Part shown: piece after piece, positions 6,366-13,981 of the stretch
Layout of the letters: every line of letters begins with the position of its first letter
Position numbering within the stretch: the first letter of the stretch is position 1
Assembly (NCBI GenBank): GCA_030605835.1
Contig: JAUWHO010000035.1
Location: 1-64,000, forward strand
Length of the DNA: 64,000 nt
Direction: 5' to 3'
From: Candidatus Zixiibacteriota bacterium
GTDB taxonomy: Bacteria; Zixibacteria; MSB-5A5; DG-27
Notes under the pieces: generated by a model
The model's input: only the letters and a program-made list of their open reading frames with translations
Databases searched by the model: none
Told to the model about the DNA's origin: nothing
Translations under genes and position numbers: made by a program

Positions 6366-8012
6366 ATGATTGAATTGTTCAGTCCCTCAGCCAGAAAGCG
6401 TTACAATTGGGAGCTTTCAGAGGGGAGATATATACTTGGAAGAAGTCCGCAATCGGATTTGGTCATAGACGACAGTACGGTATCCCGGAGACATGCCCAG
6501 ATCGATATCGTCGATCCGCAGGGCATCATTTTGACTGATCTTGGCAGTCACAACGGAACGACCGTCAATGGTCACAGAGTCACGGCGCCCGCCGAGGTGC
6601 GGCTTGGTGACATCCTTACTTTCGGGAGAGTAGACCTCAAGATTGCCTCAACGGAACCCACCTCGGTGCCGGCTGGTTCAGTCGAGGTCGCTGACTTCGG
6701 CGAGGATTTGAGGAATGCCAGGATCCTACCCATAGAGGAGGCACTGCAACCCCTTCCAGCCGAGATCACTCGTGATCCCAGGGTCTTTAAGGCCTTTTCC
6801 GAGATGGGCAGGATGCTAATTCTGCCGGGGCCGGAGGAAGAAATGCTGGGTAAGGGCCTGAAACTACTCCAAGGGATCATCCCGGTGGAACGTGCCGCCA
6901 TTTTTCTGACCCGAGACCTGGAAGATGATGTTTCCCTCTCGGCCTGTTGTGTAGCAGGCGAGGCGAGTTCAGATTCATTCACTATCTCCAGGACCATCCT
7001 CGACGAGCTACTTGGACAGCAGAACGCCATCCTGATTGCTGACACCCAAACCGACACCAAATTTGCAGAGCAGAAGTCGATTGTGGAGTCAAGAATCAGA
7101 TCGGCGATGGCGGTGCCGTTGTACGATGAGGGAAAAGTCTTCGGCGTCTTGTATGCAGATACTACAAATCCCCTTCATCATTTCACCGAGGACTACCTCC
7201 GGATAACTGCGGCCTTTGGAAATATCCTGGCGGCAAAGATGGTCAATTGTAATCTCTTGAAGGAACGGCAGGCAAAGGAGGTCCTGGAGTCCGAATTGGC
7301 GGCGGCCTCTCAGATTCAGGAAAGGCTTCTGCCCAAGGAACTTCCCCACCTGGAGAGGTACAGCTTGAGTGCCTTCCAGATTCAAAGCAAACAGGTCGGA
7401 GGAGACCTCTACGATGTTGTCAGATTGAAGGATGGAAGGATCGTCTTTCTTCTGGCCGATGTTTCCGGCAAGGGGATGGGAGCAGCGCTTTTGGCTTCGA
7501 ATATTTTGGCCTCTTTCCGGGTGCTATACGGGGCAGAAGATTTTAGTCTCTTAGAGGCCACCGATCGTGTCTCCAGCCAGCTTTTGAGATCTACCCGCCC
7601 GGAGGATTTTGCCACCCTTTTCCTCGGGGTACTCTGTCCCCAGACTAACACCCTTCGATACCTCAACGCCGGCCACAATCCTCCCCTGCTGGTGCGGAAA
7701 GATGGTAGGGTGGAACATCTGGAGGCTTCCGGCATCCCCGTGGGGGCCTTCGATCTTGCCGAGTGGAGGGAGGAGACTTTGGAGCTCGGGGTCGGGGATT
7801 TTCTATTCGCATTCACCGACGGTATTCCCGAGGCGATGAATGCAAGGGAAGAGGAATTCGGTGACGAGAGCCTGGAGAGGGTGGTTCTGACCTGTCGGGA
7901 TCAGTCGCCCGAGGAGTTGACTGAATCGGTAATGCAGGAGGTCAAGAGGTTCATCGGAGAGGTTTCTCCCAGCGACGATACCACCTTACTGGTTCTGCGC
8001 CGAGAACAATAG
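6366..8012 (+). CDS. FHA-GAF-SpoIIE family protein serine/threonine phosphatase
   Basis: A 548-residue cytosolic signalling protein. An FHA domain (residues about 5-95; GRSPQSDL, SRRHAQ, LGSHNGT) binds phosphothreonine. A GAF domain follows (about 155-315), and the C-terminal 200 residues form a PP2C/SpoIIE phosphatase with the metal-binding acidic motifs ADVSGKG, TDGIPEA and DDTTLL. It should dephosphorylate a partner, perhaps an anti-sigma antagonist, in response to a GAF ligand. I chose the ATG at 6366 since GAGG lies 7 bases before it and the upstream codons are not FHA-like. A Ser/Thr kinase gene follows 96 bases later on the same strand, so kinase and FHA-phosphatase probably work on one pathway. 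Confidence 0.88.
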   Translation: MIELFSPSARKRYNWELSEGRYILGRSPQSDLVIDDSTVSRRHAQIDIVDPQGIILTDLGSHNGTTVNGHRVTAPAEVRLGDILTFGRVDLKIASTEPTSVPAGSVEVADFGEDLRNARILPIEEALQPLPAEITRDPRVFKAFSEMGRMLILPGPEEEMLGKGLKLLQGIIPVERAAIFLTRDLEDDVSLSACCVAGEASSDSFTISRTILDELLGQQNAILIADTQTDTKFAEQKSIVESRIRSAMAVPLYDEGKVFGVLYADTTNPLHHFTEDYLRITAAFGNILAAKMVNCNLLKERQAKEVLESELAAASQIQERLLPKELPHLERYSLSAFQIQSKQVGGDLYDVVRLKDGRIVFLLADVSGKGMGAALLASNILASFRVLYGAEDFSLLEATDRVSSQLLRSTRPEDFATLFLGVLCPQTNTLRYLNAGHNPPLLVRKDGRVEHLEASGIPVGAFDLAEWREETLELGVGDFLFAFTDGIPEAMNAREEEFGDESLERVVLTCRDQSPEELTESVMQEVKRFIGEVSPSDDTTLLVLRREQ

Positions 8013-8108
8013 CCGAAATAGATGTTGATTTAGTCTTACAATGCGCCTATTTTAGATAGTCACTGCAGTTTCTCTTGGCCGTTAGTCAATGTCGGTGGAG
8101 ACTTCACT

Positions 8109-11087
8109 ATGGCTTCGGAAGCCGGTGAAAACGGAAGGGACCGGACCGAATCATTTGCGGTGCTCTCCGAGGGCACTATTGTCGGCCACTCCAAGATCAT
8201 CAGGAAGATCGGTGTGGGCGGCATGGGGGAGGTTTTCCTTGCCCAGGACACTGAGCTCAACCGCCGGGTGGCCTTAAAATTCTTACCATTCCAGTATGCC
8301 TCCGATGAGGGCTTCAAAGCTCGTTTCAAGCGCGAAGCTCAAGCCACGGCGGCGCTGAGTCATCCCAATATTGTTACCATTCACGAAGTAGGCGAGTATC
8401 AGGGTCGCCCATTTTTCGCAATGGAGTATGTCGAGGGTTACTCTCTGAAGGAGTCTGCTCACCAGAAGGAGCTGTCCTTGGACCAGATCATCGATCTGGC
8501 TATTCAGATATGTGAAGGGCTGCAGGAGGCTCACGCCGCCAACATAGTTCATCGGGATATAAAGCCCTCCAACATCCTCATCAGCAAATCTGGTCGGCCT
8601 AAACTGGTGGACTTTGGTCTGGCTGCCATTAAGGGGGAGGAGAGACTTACCAAAGCCGGCACCACCATGGGCACCATCGGTTATATGTCTCCGGAGCAGG
8701 TGCAGGGCCAAGAGGTCGATCAGCGCTCGGACATCTTTTCTCTTGGGGTGGTGCTGTATGAGATGATCACCGGTCGGGCCCCCTTTAAGGGGGACACAGA
8801 GGCAGCGATATTGAACTCCATTTTGAGCGACACCCCTGAGCCGCTAGCTCGCTACAAGGCCAAGATTCCGGCGGGGCTGCAGGAAATCGTTGACAAAGCT
8901 CTAGACAAGGATTTGGAGACCCGCTATCAGACCGCTACCGGGGTTTTGGCTGACCTGAAGCGGGTGAAGAAGGCGACAGACTTGGGGCTGGCAACGCGGA
9001 CCTACATAGCTCCGCCCGGGAAACCTCGAAGCGGGGTCAAGAGGGTTTTAGTCCCGGGATTGATTCTGGCAGCTATTGTTTTTACGATTCTGATGCTGCA
9101 ACCCTGGAAGATTGAGCTACGTCCCACCCAGGATGTGGTCGCCGCTGAGAACCGTCTGGCGATCATGTATTTTGACAACCTGGCAGACCCTGAGGATACC
9201 CAAAGGCTCGGGGAGATAGTCACCAATCTGCTCATCGCTGATCTCTCAGAGTCGCGCTACGTTCAGGTGGTTTCCAGTCAGAGGCTATATGATATCCTGA
9301 AGCTGATCGGCAGAGAGGGGACGAAAAGAGTCAACAAGGACGTGGCCTCCCAAGTTGCCAGGAGGGCTCAGGCCAAATGGATGCTTCTGGGAAGCATCCT
9401 GCAGACCGAGCCTCAGATGGTTGTCACCTCCCAATTGGTAGAGACTGAGACCGGTAGCGCTGTGGCCTCCCAGCGGGTTGCCTGCGAGGTCGGAGAGGAC
9501 ATCTTCACGCTGGTTGACAAGCTCACGGTCGAGATCAAGAAAGACCTTGCACTTCCTGCGGCCGCACAACAGGAGCCCGACCGGCCGGTGGCGGAGGTCA
9601 CCACCCACTCGCCGGAAGCCTACCGCTACTATCTGGAGGGCCGTGAGTACAGCTCCAAGCTCTACAATGCGGAGGCCATGCGAAGCTACGAGAAGGCCGT
9701 GGAGCTCGACTCCACCTTTGCCATGGCTTACGCCAGATTGGCCATGTTTAGGGAAGGGCCGAAGCAAAAGGTGTTGATAGCAAAGGCCTTGGAGTACTCC
9801 GATAGGGCCAGCCAGAGGGAGAAGCAGTGGATCCGGGCGATCGATGCGCGTGCCTCCGGCGACTACCCTCGATACATTGAGGAGCTCCACAAGATAACTG
9901 ATGAGTATCCACACGACAAGGAGGCCTTCTATTGGATGGGCATTGCCTATTATATGTACCTGCGCGAGCCGGAGAAGGCCATCCCCTATTACAATAAGGC
10001 GATAGAGATAGATCCCCTGTACAAGGACCCGTATAACATGCTCGCTTACGCCTACGATCTCGTTGACGATTTCGAGAAATCGATCTGGGCCATCAACCAG
10101 TACATATCCCTGGCGCCCGATGAGGCCAATCCTTACGACTCCCGGGGAGACCTCTACGCATACAACGGCAGGATAGACCAGGCCATCGAATCGTACCGAA
10201 AGGCCCTGGAGAAAAAGCCCGATTTCTATCCCTCCCGGTTGAAACTGGGACACATGTATCTTTTTGAGAGAGAATATGCGAAGGCCGAAAGCAGCTATAA
10301 GGTCGTCGCCTCCAGCAGCGAAAAAGAAGCCCGCGCCGTCGGGCGACTGGCACTGTCCTTGGTCCCCTCATATCAGGGCAAGTTACAGGAGGCCCTTCAG
10401 GTCGTGGAGGCCGGCCTGGCCGCGGACAGAATGGAGCAGGCGGAAGCTAGAGAGCCTGAGAAGCACTACGCGAAAGCGTGGATCCACCTCTCCAGGAGAG
10501 AACCGGAACTGGCATTGAAGGAGGCTGAGCTTGCCGAAGAGTCCTACGACAGGCTTCATTCCGACGACCCCATGAGATACCGACCTGCACACGCCTTCTT
10601 TCTAGCGGAGGCTGGGCGAATTGCGGAAGCTGAAGAGCTGCTCCGGGAAATGAAAAAGGATATCAAGTTGGAGGATGTCTTCCTTATGCACCGTTACTGG
10701 GCGAGTTTGGGCGCCATCGAGTTGGTGAAGGGAAATGCCAACTCCGCCGTGGCCCATCTGGAGAGAGTGCAGAGAGAAAGTCCCTCTCCCGGTTTCGCAG
10801 TGGGCTATCGTCTGGCAGAAGCCTATCTGGAGTCGGGAAAGCTCGCAGAGGCGGTAGAGCTGCTTGAGAGCATGCTTTCTAAGTATGATGAAGAGAGGGC
10901 ATTTTGGGCTTTCGGGTCAGTCATGGCTCACTATCTGTTGGGGACAGCCTACGAGGAATCAGGCTGGACAAGCAAAGCCGTCGAGCAATACCAGCAGTTC
11001 CTTGACATCTTGAAGGATGCTGACCCCGGCATAGAGGCGATAGACGAGGCCGAAGAGCGGTTAGCACGGCTGAAGACGGCGTCTTGA
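8109..11087 (+). CDS. membrane Ser/Thr protein kinase with TolB-like and TPR domains
   Basis: A 992-residue protein. A Hanks-type kinase domain fills residues about 25-290 with the glycine loop IGVGGMGEVFLA, Lys in VALKF, catalytic HRDIKPSN (His148/Asp150) and VDFGLA. One membrane helix follows at about 311-330 (VLVPGLILAAIVFTILML). The outer part begins with a TolB/FlgO-like domain (LAIMYFDNLADPEDTQ) and continues as a long TPR array from about residue 500 to the end. The kinase lies in the cytosol and the TPRs in the periplasm, where they may sense protein partners. It lies downstream of the FHA-phosphatase gene in the same direction. GGTGGAG precedes the ATG by 9 bases. All kinase residues needed for activity appear present. 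Confidence 0.9.
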   Translation: MASEAGENGRDRTESFAVLSEGTIVGHSKIIRKIGVGGMGEVFLAQDTELNRRVALKFLPFQYASDEGFKARFKREAQATAALSHPNIVTIHEVGEYQGRPFFAMEYVEGYSLKESAHQKELSLDQIIDLAIQICEGLQEAHAANIVHRDIKPSNILISKSGRPKLVDFGLAAIKGEERLTKAGTTMGTIGYMSPEQVQGQEVDQRSDIFSLGVVLYEMITGRAPFKGDTEAAILNSILSDTPEPLARYKAKIPAGLQEIVDKALDKDLETRYQTATGVLADLKRVKKATDLGLATRTYIAPPGKPRSGVKRVLVPGLILAAIVFTILMLQPWKIELRPTQDVVAAENRLAIMYFDNLADPEDTQRLGEIVTNLLIADLSESRYVQVVSSQRLYDILKLIGREGTKRVNKDVASQVARRAQAKWMLLGSILQTEPQMVVTSQLVETETGSAVASQRVACEVGEDIFTLVDKLTVEIKKDLALPAAAQQEPDRPVAEVTTHSPEAYRYYLEGREYSSKLYNAEAMRSYEKAVELDSTFAMAYARLAMFREGPKQKVLIAKALEYSDRASQREKQWIRAIDARASGDYPRYIEELHKITDEYPHDKEAFYWMGIAYYMYLREPEKAIPYYNKAIEIDPLYKDPYNMLAYAYDLVDDFEKSIWAINQYISLAPDEANPYDSRGDLYAYNGRIDQAIESYRKALEKKPDFYPSRLKLGHMYLFEREYAKAESSYKVVASSSEKEARAVGRLALSLVPSYQGKLQEALQVVEAGLAADRMEQAEAREPEKHYAKAWIHLSRREPELALKEAELAEESYDRLHSDDPMRYRPAHAFFLAEAGRIAEAEELLREMKKDIKLEDVFLMHRYWASLGAIELVKGNANSAVAHLERVQRESPSPGFAVGYRLAEAYLESGKLAEAVELLESMLSKYDEERAFWAFGSVMAHYLLGTAYEESGWTSKAVEQYQQFLDILKDADPGIEAIDEAEERLARLKTAS

Positions 11088-11300
11088 GCACGATTGTCGG
11101 AGAGGGTCTAGTCGGAAGGGCAAATTTCTAAATCTGCTCATCACGCTTCAGGAATACTTCATAGGGCCTCAAGAATTCAGCCTCACCCTATTGAGCCTTC
11201 AACAAGGGACTGAATAATATTATAGCATTGCCTGAACTCTAAAATATGTTCGCCGGTGCCCGCGGCAGCCTATGTCGCTCCAGGGGCGAGAAATGATCAA

Positions 11301-11331
11301 CAAGAAAACCGCCGGCACGAATACCGGCGGT
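11301..11331 (-). terminator. Rho-independent terminator of the YHS-like gene
   Basis: ACCGCCGG (11308-11315) pairs with CCGGCGGT (11324-11331) over an 8-base loop. On the minus strand the stem is followed by TTTTCTT. It lies about 100 bases beyond the stop of the gene at 11428-11850. Confidence 0.75.
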
Positions 11332-11427
11332 CGGGGGTTGAGAGTCAGTCTCTTCTACAAGTAGCAGAGGGCAGTAAATCGCCGCAGCCTGTGAATAAGC
11401 TTCGAAGAGAAGCGTGATTGTGAAAAT

Positions 11428-11850
11428 CTACATATGGGATTCGCCCGGGCGCTCACCCTTTTCAAACTTCTTTTGGGCTTCGGCCATCGTCTTTTTCATC
11501 TTGCTCATATGCTTCTCTGGATCAGCCTGAAACGGCTTTTCACACCCGGCGCAGCAGTAGTAATAGCCCTTGCCATCGACCATCGAATAGGAGGTGCCCT
11601 CAGAGACCTTGAATGCTGAGCTGCTGATAGGGCAGACCGCATATTCATTTCCTTCCTCATCGACGGCAAAGACGTTAGCGAATTCTACCTCTTCCAGCTC
11701 CGATTCCTCCTCTGCTGAGGCTGGACTGATCGCGACTGAACCAGACTTCTCGGCGGAGCACGAAGCGCTACCGCATGCGTAAGCGTACCCAGAATAGCTG
11801 GCGATAAAGACAAATGCAAGGATCGCCACCAAAAGGAACTGCTTTCTCAT
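11428..11850 (-). CDS. exported YHS/TRASH-like metal-binding protein
   Basis: A 140-residue protein with an N-terminal signal peptide (MRKQFLLVAILAFVFIAS, likely cleaved near YAYA-CG). After an acidic linker comes a YHS/TRASH-like domain: CPISSSAF, then YYYCCAGCEKPFQADPEKHM, with a CxxC/CC cluster fit for a heavy metal such as copper or zinc. The C-terminal tail is Lys-rich. It probably binds or traffics metal in the periplasm. Start supported by AAGGAG before the ATG. Monocistronic, with its own terminator downstream. Neither neighbour suggests a more exact job. Confidence 0.75.
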   Translation of the reverse strand: MRKQFLLVAILAFVFIASYSGYAYACGSASCSAEKSGSVAISPASAEEESELEEVEFANVFAVDEEGNEYAVCPISSSAFKVSEGTSYSMVDGKGYYYCCAGCEKPFQADPEKHMSKMKKTMAEAQKKFEKGERPGESHM

Positions 11851-12241
11851 TTTTTTCTCCTTTCTCAGGACTTCTTGATCATCCGCATAGTCAACTTCAT
11901 AGCTTAAACTGGGTAACAGCGGAAGTTGTTCCTGTCTTCCGGCTTCTGCCTCGTGCTTGAACAGCAGGTTTCTAATTCCCCGTTGCTTACGGAGTTGCGA
12001 AAGCGACCGAGAGGCTCGGCGGATGAGTGATCAGATAATGGTCTGAGGCTGCCGCAACCGGCTCGCAACGGCGGGAATCGCAAATATCGACTCGTCCTTG
12101 TATGAAGATTCACTCAATGATAGCCCATACGTATTCTAGCAGACTGATTCTTCAGCCCTTGTTTTCTGTCTCTGTAGCGGAGCAGTTGAAAGTCGGACCT
12201 TTCAGGGAGTTAACACCATCCGGCTTTACGGTTTCTGCCAG
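11851..12241. other. intergenic stretch without a recognised gene
   Basis: No frame with a plausible protein, no tRNA and no clear promoter was found. It must contain the promoter for the minus-strand YHS-like gene. A weak palindrome near 12018-12035 is not convincing. Confidence 0.4.
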
Positions 12242-12475
12242 GTGTCAGGTATAGACTATACGATGACTGCCGGATCGGCTGCCGTCGACCATACATTATT
12301 GACAACGCTTCCAGAATTTTTGCTGTCAGCGAGCGATATTCATGGAGAATACGAACATCTGGTTGATATTCTGGCAAGCGGTGGTGTAATCGATGATGAC
12401 TATCAGTGGTCGGCGCAATTTATCACGTCTCAAGGCCAGGATCTGTCCACTTTGTGCTCAGACGCCACAATGTAA
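12242..12475 (+). pseudogene. metallophosphoesterase N-terminal remnant
   Basis: The frame contains SASDIHGEYEHLVDILASGG followed by VIDDDYQW, a clear match to the first metal-binding motif (D-x-H-G-E-Y) and its following helix in calcineurin-like phosphoesterases. Homology stops at once after this point: the expected GD-x-FDRG motif is missing and the frame ends 20 codons later. Only the first fifth or so of a gene of this family remains. It lies in a gene-poor zone with other debris. Confidence 0.5.
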
Positions 12476-12686
12476 TAATACCTCGGGTTTTGCCAAATCC
12501 CTGACCACTTGGCTAGGCCTAACCGGACCGCTGATATATGGTTCTCTTCTTTGCCACCCTCACGCCGTCATTCGGAGCTAAGTAGATGACAACCCTCTGT
12601 GGTATCGATATGCTCGAATATAGTGTTATGTCTAAGAAACCTATAATGGGAAAACTTCCGATCAAAACGGGGGTTATGAGCTTCTG

Positions 12687-12757
12687 GCGGCACCGACGAG
12701 ACCTCCCAATCTCAATCGGGGCGACCTACCCGACCTACAGTCGGGACGTTCTGACCA
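12687..12757. repeat. 71-bp palindrome-bearing repeat, copy A
   Basis: Matches 13002-13072 without gaps, offset 315 bases. It holds two palindromes; the second (CCCGAC ... GTCGGG, loop CTACA) is intact, the first (CCAAT ... ATCGG) has lost one pair. The stop codon of the GIY-YIG gene (12737-12735) lies inside the second palindrome. Confidence 0.8.
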
Positions 12758-12989
12758 ATAATTCTATTCTTATGCGGCTCTTCCAAGCCTTAATTTCTCG
12801 CTCGCGCCTTATCGCTTCAGATCGAGTAGAGTATTCCTCTGTATAAACTAGTTTCCACGGGATACCGATTTTAGTATATTTTGATCTCCCCGAGTTATGC
12901 CGTTTCAATCGATCGTCTAAATCAGATGTCACGCCTACGTAGTATTTGTTGATAGTCCGACTGAATAAAATATAAAGGAAATAAGACAT
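12735..12989 (-). CDS. solo GIY-YIG family nuclease
   Basis: An 84-residue protein made of a GIY-YIG domain only: YILFSRTINKYYVGVTSDLD carries the YIL/YVG signature, then RLKRHNSG, and EAIRREREIKAWK holds the catalytic Glu. Such solo domains (UPF0213-like) are common in uncultivated bacteria; their job is unsettled, with DNA nicking or repair proposed. I chose the ATG at 12989 where the domain begins; GAGG is only 2 bases away, so translation may be weak. The frame is also open upstream to 13109 through the repeat at 13002-13072. The last residues (VRTSRL) are encoded by the flanking repeat copy A. Together repeat and gene form a 315-base unit. Confidence 0.75.
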   Translation of the reverse strand: MSYFLYILFSRTINKYYVGVTSDLDDRLKRHNSGRSKYTKIGIPWKLVYTEEYSTRSEAIRREREIKAWKSRIRIELLVRTSRL

Positions 12990-13001
12990 CGCCTCAAAAA
13001 A

Positions 13002-13072
13002 GCGGGGCCGACGAGATTTCCCGATCTCAATCGGAGCGACCTTCCCGACCTGCAGTCGGGACGTTCTGACCA
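13002..13072. repeat. 71-bp palindrome-bearing repeat, copy B
   Basis: Direct copy of 12687-12757. Both palindromes are intact: CCGAT (13021-13025) with ATCGG (13030-13034), and CCCGAC (13044-13049) with GTCGGG (13055-13060). It lies immediately upstream of the GIY-YIG start. Confidence 0.8.
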
Positions 13073-13927
13073 GCATAAAAAAACGGGAGCTACGAGACGA
13101 GTTCATCAACTGGATTATGACCCAAAAGGCGGCTTAACATGCATTCTTCCAAGCGGGTAGCCCCGATTTCAGCCCAAGACAACAGAAGGGTTCGAAGTGG
13201 CGCTCCTACCCTCGCTGGCCGCGATGACAGAATGTCGGAAAACACCGAAGTTCTATGTGCGCTCAAAGAACTCCCGCGGCCGGACTATCTTAGAACTTTT
13301 GGGCCAGTGGTTGAGTATATAAAAGCAGTCCATCAATAGGAAGGCTGCCTCTGCCACATCTCCCTACCTTCTGCCAACCCTGTCGCCCCAGCGTACTATG
13401 CTCACGGCCGTTCCCGCTCGTGAAGCCAAAACTCGCCGCACTGGGTCACCAGAGGGGCACCACCTCCCCGCTCCGGTGGCAGGACAAGCATAAGAATCAG
13501 CCGGCTTGAAAACCAGTCTCAGTTTCTGACACCTATGCGGTTATGGGAAATGATCCTACGCCAATTAGGGAGATACCCCCCCTTCTCAGGGAGAAACGTC
13601 AGCAAGGAATCCATTTCGCTCGCCCGAGATCTTGGCCAAAAACATCGGAGCGACAAGACACTTCTTCAGGATCGCATAAGGAGGCACACAACACGAATTC
13701 ATCAACTGGATTCTTGTCCAGACGGCGACTTACCGCAGATTTGAGCCAACATCCTCGCGACACGGACAAGGCAGCCATACACTCTTCAGGAGAGAACCCG
13801 CGTCGCAACATGGGACTTGCTCAAGGCAAGTTTCCGTCAAAAGCTGCCCTACCAGAGCTACTCCTTTCCCGAAGGCATCCAGGCTCGACACTACCTTTGC
13901 GATTGCGATCCTCATCGCTGAGACCGA
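13073..13927. other. gene-poor stretch
   Basis: About 850 bases with only short frames on both strands. None shows a recognisable domain, a good ribosome binding site or matching codon use. No RNA gene was identified. It probably holds decayed sequence. Confidence 0.4.
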
Positions 13928-13958
13928 AAGCGGGCCGGGAGTGGATCCCGGCCCGCTT
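13928..13958 (-). terminator. terminator of the beta-propeller gene
   Basis: A 13-base stem, AAGCGGGCCGGGA (13928-13940) with TCCCGGCCCGCTT (13946-13958), over a 5-base loop. It lies 24 bases beyond the stop of the minus-strand gene and is followed on that strand by TTTCGG, a weak U-tract. Confidence 0.6.
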
Positions 13959-13981
13959 CCTGCGTAATGAGCAAGGTCAAC

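Noticed and set aside
9285-10253. A 322-codon minus-strand frame opposite the kinase gene
   Set aside because: Antisense to the TolB-like/TPR part, no ribosome binding site and no recognisable family.
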